Source: Mesotoga sp. UBA6090 (GTDB lineage Bacteria; Thermotogota; Thermotogae; Petrotogales; Kosmotogaceae). From it: a stretch of 49,384 nucleotides of DNA. Every line of letters begins with the position of its first letter. The first letter of the stretch is position 1. A program made the translations under genes and the position numbers. Below are positions 8,079-17,553 of this stretch, in pieces. The notes beneath the pieces are model-generated. The model did not search any database, had not been told where the DNA came from, and saw only the letters and a program-made list of their open reading frames with translations. The DNA is taken from contig NZ_DIXC01000002.1 in NCBI RefSeq assembly GCF_002435945.1, forward strand, positions 1-49,384. Reading direction: 5' to 3'.

Positions 8079-8747
8079 ATGAAGCTGTTTATAGATGATG
8101 GAAACGTCCAAGCGATAAGTGAGTTGTTCGATTTAGGGTTCTTTTCTGGGATAAGCACTAATCCAAGTATTCTGAAGAGAACGGGAAGAAAACCACTCGA
8201 AGTCATAAAAGATATGTTGAATAGGTTTACGGGCCCTCTCTTTGTCCAGTGCGCCTCGAGAGGTCACGATGAAGTGCTCAAAGAGGGAAATGAACTCTTC
8301 AGGCTGGACCCCGAAAGGATAATTCTCAAGATCCCCTTCTCGAGAACAGGCATAAGGGTCTTGAGAGAATTCAAGCAGATGAATATAAATGCATTGATTA
8401 CCGGGGTCTTCTCCGTTCCTCAAGTGCTGATGTCTGCAGAAGCGGGCGCCGACTATGTGGCGCCATATGCGAACAGGATCGAAAACCTGGGAATAGATCT
8501 CTCTGTTGTTGGGAGTATGCAGAAAGTATTGTCCAACGGGAGCTACGAGACAAAACTAATCGCTGCAAGCTTCAAGACTCTGACACAAATCTCTAAGATG
8601 GCCGAGCTACCTATATACGGAATGTCGCTTCCAGTAGCTATGTACAACGAGTTCTTCTCACACAGCGGAACACTGAAGGCAATCGAAAACTTCGAGGCAG
8701 ATTGGGATTCAATTGAAGACCGTGAATGGGTTCCTCTGAAATCATGA
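8079..8747 (+). CDS. transaldolase/fructose-6-phosphate aldolase family protein
   Basis: A 222-residue protein, the length of the short FSA/TalC group. It starts MKLFIDDGN and continues with GISTNPSILKRTG near residue 25, as in this family. The Schiff-base lysine is in ILKIPFSRTGIRVL (about residue 84). These enzymes make or split dihydroxyacetone adducts of aldehyde phosphates. ATG 8079 is chosen over ATG 8067 because the GGAGG ribosome site overlaps the earlier codon. The gene follows the DeoC-like gene by 23 bases. Confidence 0.85.
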   Translation: MKLFIDDGNVQAISELFDLGFFSGISTNPSILKRTGRKPLEVIKDMLNRFTGPLFVQCASRGHDEVLKEGNELFRLDPERIILKIPFSRTGIRVLREFKQMNINALITGVFSVPQVLMSAEAGADYVAPYANRIENLGIDLSVVGSMQKVLSNGSYETKLIAASFKTLTQISKMAELPIYGMSLPVAMYNEFFSHSGTLKAIENFEADWDSIEDREWVPLKS

Positions 8748-8779
8748 GTTCCCATCTTGTTTGAAAGCGAGGTTAATTC

Positions 8780-10300
8780 TTGAAGTACATAATGGCACAT
8801 GACCTGGGTACAACTGGAGACAAGGCAACTTTGTTCAGCCAAACAGGATCTTTTCTCACTTCATCCTTCGCCGGTTATGAAACCTTCTACACCGGTCCCG
8901 GAATGGTTGAGCAAGATCCCGAGGCATGGTGGACTGCCTTTTGCACGACAACTTCCGAAATCATTCAGAAGGCAGAAATCGACAAAAAAGATATCTCTGC
9001 ACTCAGTATTAGCGGGCAGATGATGGCAGTAGTGCCGGTAGATAGATCGGGCAAACTGCTCAGAAGGGCAATTATTTGGGCAGATTCGAGAAGCACCGAA
9101 CAGGCAAGAGAACTTCTATCTAAAATTCCGGAAAGCGATCTTTACAAGATAACTGGTTCCAGACTCTCGCCCACCTATCAGGGATTGAAGATAGCCTGGC
9201 TAAAGAAGTACGAACCCGATCTATATGAAAGAACTTTCAAGTTTCTTCAGGCAAAGGATTACATAAACCTTCGCCTGACAGGAAAGTTTGCGACAGACTT
9301 TTCCGATGCAGTTATGACAGCTCTATTTGATATCTCGAGGTTAGAGTGGTCTGAAGAACTGATTTTCGCTCTCGGAACTGAAAGCTCAAAGCTCCCTGAT
9401 GTATACGCCTCCATTACCGACTTGGGAGAAATAAAGAAAGAAGTGGCGGCGGACCTCGGCCTTCCAAACTCATGCAAAGTAATACTCGGAGCAGGAGACG
9501 GTTGCAGCGCGGCCGTGGGAGCAGGCGCCGTTGAAGTGGGCGACACCTACCTATACCTTGGATCCTCCGCCTGGATTTCCACAATAACCGAAGAGCCTCT
9601 ACTAGAGAAGGAAATGCGTGTGTTCTCTGGGGCGCATGCAGTAAAAGGCCTTTACTTTCAGTCAGGCACTATGCAGGCTGCCGGAACCTCATACAGCTGG
9701 ATTAAGGATATTCTTTACGGTGATGGGTCCACAAAAGAAAGCGATCTTGATATCTATTCTCATCTTGACAACCAACTCTGTGAATCTCACTGTCACAGTG
9801 AATCAGTACTGTATCTTCCATATCTGCTTGGAGAAAGAAGTCCCATATGGAATTCCCATGCAAGAGGTACTTTCATAGGATTGTCTGCCTCCCACAAGAA
9901 GGTCGATATCGTGCGAGCAGTAATCGAAGGCGTTTCTATGAATCTGAAATGGATTCTGGAAAGTCTGGAAGAATCCTTGCCGATAGGTAAGATCAGGGTT
10001 ATTGGAGGAGTTATAAAAAGCAGAATTTGGAAGCGTATGATCTCAAACATTCTCGGAAAGACTATCACCATTCCGCAAAACGTCGATGAAGCTACTTCTA
10101 TCGGGGCGGCCATGATTGCCGGAGTAGGTGCCGGTCTTTTTAATTTCTCCGCGGTTCGGAATTTCGTCGTTGATGTCGAAGAAATCGAGCCGATCGGGGA
10201 ACAGCAAGAAGATTACCTGAGACTCTACGACCTGTTCAAAGAATCATATCTTGCTCTAGAGAAGACATTTGAAGGGCTTAATGGAGTCAGAAGGGGTTAG
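8780..10300 (+). CDS. FGGY family carbohydrate kinase (xylulokinase-like)
   Basis: A 506-residue sugar kinase with the two actin-like ATPase domains of the FGGY family. Visible are HDLGTTGDKATLF at the N terminus, ISGQMMAVVPVD near 75-90 and AIIWADSRS near 97, GAGDGCSAAVGAGA near 237 with the catalytic Asp, and GGVIKSRIWKRMISNIL near 410. The start is TTG 8780, seven bases after GCGAGG; ATG 8792 is an alternative. It ends the operon just before a strong terminator. The substrate is probably a ketose or deoxy sugar, phosphorylated before aldol cleavage by the two upstream enzymes. Confidence 0.87.
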   Translation: MKYIMAHDLGTTGDKATLFSQTGSFLTSSFAGYETFYTGPGMVEQDPEAWWTAFCTTTSEIIQKAEIDKKDISALSISGQMMAVVPVDRSGKLLRRAIIWADSRSTEQARELLSKIPESDLYKITGSRLSPTYQGLKIAWLKKYEPDLYERTFKFLQAKDYINLRLTGKFATDFSDAVMTALFDISRLEWSEELIFALGTESSKLPDVYASITDLGEIKKEVAADLGLPNSCKVILGAGDGCSAAVGAGAVEVGDTYLYLGSSAWISTITEEPLLEKEMRVFSGAHAVKGLYFQSGTMQAAGTSYSWIKDILYGDGSTKESDLDIYSHLDNQLCESHCHSESVLYLPYLLGERSPIWNSHARGTFIGLSASHKKVDIVRAVIEGVSMNLKWILESLEESLPIGKIRVIGGVIKSRIWKRMISNILGKTITIPQNVDEATSIGAAMIAGVGAGLFNFSAVRNFVVDVEEIEPIGEQQEDYLRLYDLFKESYLALEKTFEGLNGVRRG

Positions 10301-10323
10301 GCAACGTAACGGGAGTTGTACCG

Positions 10324-10377
10324 AAACAGGGTGTCGCAACCATACTATGTAGAGAAATCGCGACACCCTGTTTTTTT
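10324..10377 (+). terminator. rho-independent terminator of the aldolase-kinase operon
   Basis: AAACAGGGTGTCGC (10324-10337) pairs perfectly with GCGACACCCTGTTT (10360-10373), enclosing a 22-base loop, and is followed by a seven-T run. It lies 24 bases after the kinase stop codon. Confidence 0.93.
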
Positions 10378-10442
10378 GCTCTTTGAAATCGTCTTCAAAT
10401 AATCTCGATTATAGGGAAATAGCTTTCCTAAATGAACCGATC

Positions 10443-10811
10443 TTTTGAACATACAACGTTCATAACCCTTGTTTTTCGACAATAATCACCTTGAAATGGC
10501 TTCCTACGCATGTTCAAAAATGTTGTCTCATAGCTCAATTGCAGTATCATTTTGCTGCATTTCTTGCTTCTGTCGACTTCCTTTTGAACATGACTGTTCC
10601 ATAAGTTCTTCAGCACTTTCTGACATATATTAATACATTCAGCCATAATGGCTTATTACAGCTATCAATCTTTTGAACAACTTCAAGAATATCTTCTCAA
10701 GAGGCCTATCAGAGTTATCTACAATCAATGTTCAAAGCGAAAAAGTTTTGAACATGACCTCAAATACTTTGCAGAGAAGACGTCTGAGAGTTTTCGACGA
10801 GTTTTGAACAT
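10443..10811. repeat. cluster of seven TTTTGAACAT motifs
   Basis: TTTTGAACAT occurs exactly at 10443, 10582, 10746 and 10802 on the plus strand and at 10510-10519 on the minus strand. One-mismatch copies are at 10671 (plus) and 10728-10737 (minus). Two copies continue with a facing GTTC about ten bases on. An AT-rich block (10812-10920) follows. No gene is credible in this spacer between two convergent transcription units. It looks like a multi-site protein-binding array; its function is not known. Confidence 0.6.
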
Positions 10812-10950
10812 ACCTAATTATTATTATTTATAAAGATATATAGAATAAAGAAAAGACCTATAAGAACACTCTATCGAAAAACAAAACACCAAAAATAGTT
10901 AGTATAACTGATTATATGGATCTACAGACTATTACAGTCTTTCCAGGCAA

Positions 10951-11979
10951 TCAATAAGCATCCGTGACTGAGAATTCTTTATCTCCGATTATTGGCTTAC
11001 ACTCAGTACCGTTTGAGAAATCAACCTTTCTACAACGAAACAGAGAAGAACAATCGTAAGACCTGAAATACAGCTTCAAATTCTTGTTGTCCTTTATGGT
11101 AACCCACTGAGTGTTCTCAAAAGCTGCCGGACCACTTCCTTCTCTTTTTGAAACTCCTGCAGGAATGTCCACTGTATTTAGAAGGTGAAGGGCAAGCATT
11201 ACTCCTTCCTCTTCGGTTTCAACCGGATTAGAAAACTCTCTTAAAAGAGTTATCCTAACAAATCTAGAGGGAGGAGTTCCATCACCGGGAATTCCAACGT
11301 ATCCACTGCCAAAGCCCATTCCCTTATATGTTATCCCATTGATTTCAGCTTCTTTCATATATGCACTTAGATTGACGTAGTTTCTCAGGTTCTCCAGATG
11401 CCAGGGAAGCTCCGGAGCATTCGTGAGAACTGCATTTGGATTATCATAGATTTTCATCTCACCATCAATGAACTCCACAACCATGCTTCCACCAGACTTG
11501 TCATGTAAAGAAAGGTGAAGAGGGGGGGAACTTCCCCGAGAAGTTCATTTGATTCTCCCCAAATAGTCATTTCTTCAAGACCGTTCTTAACTGATTCGAG
11601 TGTCTCAAAGTTCCAAGAATCCAGGAAGGAAGATCGAACAGCTCTATAACCTTTGTAGGCTCTGAATCCCGAGAGACTTCTTCATACTCTGTTCCCGGTA
11701 ACCAAAGGGCGCTCAAAGACAATCCGTTTTCATTCAATCCAACAAATCCATATTTGTTTTCCCACGAGACGGCTTCAGACCCATCGGGCATGTGGCTGCT
11801 AAAACTATCATCCCTGTTGAAGAAGACAACTTTCGAGTTCAGAGGATAGGAAAAGTCCATACTTCTACCTGAAATAACCATGCCCTTGTTCCTTTCAGGC
11901 GAAAGAAGGAACTCAGTACATCCAGTCGAACAGAAAGAAATACCGCTAAAGCAACAACTACTACTGACAATTTTCTCAC
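10951..11979 (-). pseudogene. choloylglycine hydrolase-like (linear amide C-N hydrolase), three frameshifts
   Basis: The N-terminal piece has STGCTEFLL with the nucleophile Cys, VISGRSMDFSYPL and FVGLNENGLSLSALWLP, as in secreted penicillin V acylase or bile salt hydrolase relatives (Ntn hydrolases). From GTG 11979 a signal peptide MRKLSVVVVALAVFLSV reads in one frame, then slips to the STGCTEF frame near 11928-11935. A second slip lies near 11612-11616 (ILG to NFETLESV) and a third in the G7 run 11522-11528. Each is a one-base loss; adding three bases gives 343 codons, a normal family length. Either a true pseudogene or a stretch of poor base calls. Confidence 0.82.
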
Positions 11980-12106
11980 TCATTTACGTTCTCTAGATGA
12001 AAGTGTTAAAGGTTAAAATGGGAGTAGATTTGACTCGTGATCCCGCTTAAATGAAGAGAGGTAATCTGTATTAATTGTGCTGTGCAATAGAAGCGTAAAA
12101 CCTCTA

Positions 12107-12643
12107 TTATTCAGAATCCTTACCTATAAAGGCCAACACAATGTGATTAACACCGAAAACCAGCAGAGTGATCCCAATCAGTACTGCAACTGAAAGACCA
12201 GCAATTAGAGGATGCAAAACAAGAATTACACCTCCAATGAGAACAAACACATTGAAGACTATGCTTAGAAAATAGATCCCCTTTCCTGCAGGTTTAATCC
12301 TGTCAGCGTTTATAAGGTTATTGATCGCATCGACTATGAACCAGATGGCTATGATGAAAGCGAAAACATTAGCTGCAAAGAGTGGTCTGAACAAGAATAT
12401 GATCCCAGTAATTACCAAGAATATTCCGAGAACTAGAGCGAAAAACACCTTTGCTCCAGTTCTGTTCTCCACTTTGAAGAAGGCGACTATTAAAACAATC
12501 CCTCTAACAAGAACTACTATGCCAAGCATAATCGCAAGTGTTGAGAATGTCGCTAAAGGATGACTAAAAGAAAACACCCCTCCAATTACTAGAAAGAAGC
12601 CCACTAGAAGAGAAATCCAATCTAATTTCTTCACCTCTGCCAT
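12107..12643 (-). CDS. HdeD/DUF308-like small membrane protein
   Basis: A 178-residue integral membrane protein with six hydrophobic helices in three similar pairs, each ending near a short FSHP, FRP or LHP turn. This is the pattern of the HdeD (DUF308) family, linked in enterobacteria to acid resistance but otherwise of unknown role. ATG 12643 is preferred over GTG 12655 because AGGTGG overlaps the earlier codon and sits at a good distance from the ATG. It is a single gene, well separated from its neighbours. Confidence 0.8.
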   Translation of the reverse strand: MAEVKKLDWISLLVGFFLVIGGVFSFSHPLATFSTLAIMLGIVVLVRGIVLIVAFFKVENRTGAKVFFALVLGIFLVITGIIFLFRPLFAANVFAFIIAIWFIVDAINNLINADRIKPAGKGIYFLSIVFNVFVLIGGVILVLHPLIAGLSVAVLIGITLLVFGVNHIVLAFIGKDSE

Positions 12644-12690
12644 GTTATCCACCACCTTTACCCGTTAGTACAGAACGGGTCTATTATAAA

Positions 12691-15063
12691 TCAATTGCCC
12701 TTCGTAAGTATCAGACGCCATTGTGTTCCATGAAGCCCAACTGAGCTCCACCTTACTTCCTTCACAATAACCGAATCCATTCCGCGTGAAAAGAAACTGT
12801 ATTGTCCCCATCCAGATTCCTTTTTAGATATCTCACTACCCAACACTCTTAGCTCCTCAAAGGGCTTGTAAAGCTGATCGGTGAAGAGGTTCCTGCCTAT
12901 CTCCATTTCATCCTGATCATAGAATATCAAACCATCTGGCTGCATAACCCAAAATTCGTAAGGTTCATAGTTCTTCGGAATTATTAGGGGCGCGAGGAAG
13001 GTTTCCGGTTTTATCAGGAAACTTAAAGAACCGGAGAGTTCCCCTTCCTTAGTAAATACTGGCCACTCAAGATCAAGAGCAGGGAAGCCCTCAACAGCAA
13101 TAAAACTCTGGCTTAATACCGGTAATCCAGTTCTATGGAGTTCAGTCACCTGTTCTTGATCTCCAATCCAGTCTCCTTCCACATAATTGAATTCATCCGG
13201 GTATATGTGCGTCAGAACCCCTTCGATATCTATGAAAGATACGTTCACAACCTGAGGATTGTTTGAGTACAGCTCTTTCAAGATCTCTGTCATCTCAGCA
13301 GGATTATGGAGTACGCTTCTTATATCTTCCGCTCCTTTTGCGAGGGAGCTGTCCATGAGGTTGAACTGCTCCTGAATTCTTTTCTGTACACTTTTTAGTA
13401 GAAGATCCATGTCCTTCTCTTCGGCAACATCAGCGATCGGTTTGGATATCACAAATGTCTAGCCACCATGCGTTGATTTCTTGAAATACGCAGTATTCAA
13501 GTTCACACCGTCGGAATATATCAAACTCCCATCGTCAGTTGAGAGTCCTTCCAACCTCTCGCTCAGACCGATCACAGGGTAGTCCAGAGAACCGAGGAGA
13601 AGTGCGGTGTCGTCTGTCAAGGCAAGTGAATTCTGAGTGTCAAAGACGTAGAAGTGAATCTCTGGAAGCAGTAATAAACGTTCTATCAACGAGGAGTTCC
13701 AGTTTTCAAAGAAGGCAGAGAGGCCTACGAAAGCAGAAATCTTACCGTCATCCTTAACAGGAACCGCGAAGACTATCGATCTCTTTCCCGTAGATCGACT
13801 AAGTACCTGATAACCCAGTACCTCTTTTCCTTCGAGAAGATCGGGAAAGTAACCGCGATTCGCCAGATTCAAGCCGGTCCAGTCTCTTTGAACGGTATAG
13901 TATCCTCCATCAGGGAGAACATATAGGGCAAGCCCTTCATACTCCATGTTGAATTTCTCAAGTAGGGGGCGGATGAGTGACCAGTCTCCAGACTTTACTT
14001 CAGCACAGGATGCAAGAATCCTCAATGAACTCATAATTCCTAAGAGTCGTTCTTCAAAAGACGTCATGATAAGGTTTAGGAAACTCTGGGCTGGTATCGA
14101 CCAATCAGAAATAACTTCATCGACAATGTCGGTCCAGCCGACATTGAGCTCGATATTCCATTTACCGAGAGTTTCGGTATTTAATAGTGTTTTCGGATTC
14201 TTGGAAGTCTCTATCTCAATTTCTGATACGGAGGTTCCAGAGAGGATACTAGATGCAAGAATCGCCGCCCGCCTTCCCTCTTCAAATCCAGAGTTTACGA
14301 CTCCACCGACAGCTCCATCGCGAACAATGAAGTCAGATACACCGAAGACCGGACCGGACGAATTTTCCGCTGTCCATTGTGTGACGTCGCGGGCGTTGAC
14401 TGTAATGCCTGATCTGTCCTCGACAGTCCTCACTGAGAGAAGAACGACCGCTTCACTCGGAGAAACGTCTTCTACGTACTCTTTCCAATCCTCAAATACC
14501 TTGAATCCTTCGATCTCTACCGATGTATCTCCCAAATCGAGATTTTGTAACTGCTCCTTCATTCCCTCAAAGGTCTCGCTGTCGTCTCCTATAAATCGAA
14601 AAGCTTCAATTTCTGGAAAGAGTTCAAGTATCATGGAGATCGTTTCATTGGCGAAGATTGTTTCTCTTACACCGGTTTGATTCGCGTTGATTAAATAATG
14701 AACCGAAGGATCGAGATTCACACCGCAAAAGATAACCGGCGCATCGAGATAATCCTTTGCGAAATATTCCATCGCATTGTCATCACAAGCGATCAATATG
14801 TCTGGATTGAATGCAGATGCCTCTTCTGAGGCCAAGACTCCGGACTTGATCTTCCATTCCTCCGAAGTCTGAAGGCGGGTATCCATGTAGAAGACTTTCC
14901 ACTCGAAAGAAGGATCGGACAATACACCTTGAATACCTTCAAGAAGCTCTCTAGACCAGCTGTAATCGCTATCATAGCTCTGTACGACCATGATCTTCGT
15001 AGCCACAATATGAGAGCAAAATAGAATTGAAAAAAGGAAAATGATCAATAACACTTTTCTCAT
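12691..15063 (-). pseudogene. ABC-substrate-binding plus Cache sensor protein split by an in-frame TAG
   Basis: From ATG 15063 (ribosome site GGGGGG) the product has a signal peptide, a PF04392-like binding region (KIMVVQSYDSDYSWSRELLEG), then a Cache-like domain, and stops at TAG 13459-13461 after KKSTHGG. The same frame continues without break through GTG 13452 to 12691 with a second Cache-like region. A CAG to TAG change would restore one protein of about 790 residues. No transmembrane anchor or kinase follows. Alternatives are a restart at GTG 13452 or read-through. The downstream part keeps normal protein character, so the stop is probably recent. Confidence 0.75.
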
Positions 15064-15105
15064 TGAGAAACCCCCCGTAGAAAGTATTGGAGCCCAAACA
15101 AGTGG

Positions 15106-15133
15106 ATTATATGATATAAAGGCGCAAACTCAA
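15106..15133 (-). promoter_or_regulatory. promoter of the Cache sensor gene
   Basis: On the minus strand TTGAGT (15128-15133) and a perfect TATAAT (15106-15111) are 16 bases apart, about 40 bases before the start codon. Confidence 0.6.
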
Positions 15134-15217
15134 GACAATCTAAAGTGTGTGGTTCCGCAACAGATGAATGACTCAGACTGAGAAATCTGCCCTACAACGG
15201 AGGAAAATCTTTCTACA

Positions 15218-17462
15218 TCACTCTTCGGTATCTGAATCCTTCGTCTGTTTCTTTCTAAAAAACTGTACTGCGGCAAAATCATTGGTCATCATTGCAAGGG
15301 TATCTAACCTTCTTCCCGTGTACATCCAGGGCAGAAGAAAGAATACCACCTGAGCTGGAGGAATGTTGAATGGAAGCACAACCATCGAGATAGTGAAGAG
15401 GTCTAGTGGGCTGGGGACGCCAATCGATGCAAACACGGCAATGATGGATGAAAACATTATATAGAGATAATCTGCGGTACCCAGCGTTTTCCCGAGAAGC
15501 TGCATGTTGAAGATCGCTACCACTACAAAGAGGGAAACCGTTTGCGGCTGAAACATTACAAGAAGCAGCGGAATCACTCCTTTCTGATTCTCATCGTTGA
15601 AATGCTCGCTTTTCTCACATGTCTTCACCGCTTCGGGAATAACGGCAACAGAAGAGAGAAGGGCGAACAAAAGCATCATCGGCTTCTTTATTACTCCGAG
15701 GTATTTTTTCGGGGAGATAGACGCTTTCCTGGCTCCAAGGAATGTCCCGATGAGAAACCAGATTACAAAACAGACAATTTCACATACTATAAGCATTATT
15801 AGCGCAATCAGAACTTTAGTATCTCGGATGAAGATCAAGGCCTGTCCAAGCATGAGACTAAAAATTCCTATCGGAAGAACGTAATAGGAAAGCCTGAAAA
15901 GAAAGAGGAAGGCATCATTTACAGTTTCTATCGAAGTGACGATACCGGTTCTCTTAGAAGATTGAATATACCTCACTGCGAAGGCAAAGATTATTGAAAA
16001 GAAGACTAAAGATTATTGAAAAGAAGACTATAGTTAGGGTTCTGTTCTCTGCAAATGCCTTTACTACGCTATTACCAATCATATTTGAAGGTAAGGCCCA
16101 TATTATGGAGCCTGCCGAGAGGTCCACTTCTTCATAAGGATCGGTCTCTCTCATCGAAGAAACAAGAGCTTCCTGAGCTTCCGTAGGGATTCCAACTCCG
16201 GGTTTCAGGACTATTGCCGTAAGAAGTCCGATCGCCGATCCTATCACAAAGAAGAAGAGCATTATCATCGCAAATCGTTTTATAAAGCTCGCTCCACCTG
16301 ATCTTTCAATAAGCTTGAGAAAGTTGAGCGTAACAACGCAGAACAAAATTGGAAGGCCACAGAAGAGAAGATAATTGAAAAAGAGGGTTCCAATTGGACT
16401 TAGGAAATCAATTATCTCGGGAAATGTGCCGCCCACATAGAATCCCAATACCATTGAGAAGAGAATTGTCCATATATTGAACAGCCAGTGTGGAACACTC
16501 TCACTTGATTTGTTTCTTCGTAGCTTATTCTGGCTACTGTGAACTATTAGAATCGAAAAGGCGAGTAGCAGAGCAAGAATTATCCATCTATACGGATCGC
16601 CGACCAGGAGAATTTTCCCGTCTCCATCAACTGGATCGTATAGCTTCGAAACGAGATCGAAGTCAATGTACTTAGAGACAAACTCTTCTGTCCGATTGTA
16701 TTCGCTGCTCAAAAACCTATTTATCCATTCGAGAAGTTCCGGGTTATTTTGGCTCACTCCGATCACAATCTGATCTTCGTTAGGTAATAGATAAAGAGAG
16801 TAATGGAGGATAAGAGATGTGTTTCTGACGAGAAAGGACTCAGTCCAGAGATTGTTCAGGAAGAAAGCTTCGCCCTTTCTCTGAATCAGCTTTCTTGGAG
16901 CCTCTTCGGTGCTATCGACGGCCGTTACTCTTGCATTCGGGAAGTACTGTTCGGCAAGGGATTCGTATACGGTGTCTCCTACAGTCAATATTGAAACCAT
17001 TGGATTGTTAAGAGTCTTGAATGCGGCTTCAACGGACATCTCCGGGTCGTTCTTCTTGATCTCTTCGAAAAGCTGAGTATCGACCAGCACTGAAAGTCTC
17101 TCCGTAAGGTAGGCGCGTGACAGGAATATCTGTGCTGCTCTCCGGGGCGAATATGAGTAATAACTGAGAATAATATCGCCCTCACCGGAGCGAAGGTTTT
17201 CTGCAAGAGTTTCATGACCTGAAGCAGTTCGAATGAACTCCGCTTCAACGCCCAATTGAGAAGCTATATGTCTTCCAAGGTCGATGTCTATGCCCGAGAG
17301 ATTCCCTTCGCTATCAAGATAATAAAATGGATACCAGTAGTCTTCCGTTTGCAGAATCCGTAATACTCCGGATGTCTTTATTTCTTCGACGCTTCTGAAT
17401 TCTCGTGCACATATAATCGCACAAAGCAAGACAAAAAGCAGTACCGCCGCGATTCTCTTCAT
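15218..17462 (-). pseudogene. binding-protein/dicarboxylate-symporter fusion broken by a 22-bp duplication
   Basis: ATG 17462 follows a GGGGG site. Residues 1-20 form a signal peptide and about 25-285 a family-3 solute-binding domain (LRILQTEDYWYPFYYLDSEG). A membrane helix near 295 leads into an SDF (GltP/DctA-type) symporter. The frame ends at 15954 because AAAGATTATTGAAAAGAAGA plus CT is present twice in tandem (15986-16007 and 16008-16029). Deleting one copy rejoins FFSIIF to AFAVRYIQSSKRTG and restores 740 residues through to 15218, including VASIGVPSPLD-like transport residues. The product would import an organic acid or amino acid with its own tethered receptor. Confidence 0.88.
15986..16029. 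repeat. perfect 22-bp tandem duplication
   Basis: Two identical 22-bp units, 15986-16007 and 16008-16029, lie head to tail inside the symporter coding region. Because 22 is not a multiple of three, the extra copy shifts the frame. Loss of one copy by slippage would restore the gene exactly. Confidence 0.97.
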
Positions 17463-17553
17463 AGAATGCCCCCGCAAAGTATTTGAGAGATTATATCATT
17501 ATCACGGAAAAAGGCTGAGCAACATCAATACATTAATTCTCCTATGAATTGAA

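Noticed and set aside
10582..10595. LexA-type SOS box
   Set aside because: The facing GAAC and GTTC are six bases apart, not four as in the Gram-positive box, and other copies lack the second half.
10428..10646. Minus-strand open frame of 72 codons in the same spacer
   Set aside because: No ribosome site or domain; overlaps three copies of the motif.
10443..10811. CRISPR array or DnaA-box origin
   Set aside because: Copies are 10 bp, in both orientations and unevenly spaced, unlike CRISPR. The motif does not resemble DnaA boxes reported for Thermotoga.
10648..10833. Plus-strand open frame of 61 codons in the motif-rich spacer
   Set aside because: It has no ribosome site, and three TTTTGAACAT-type motifs fall inside it, explaining its recurring SFE and LNI residues; it is read-through of the repeat cluster.
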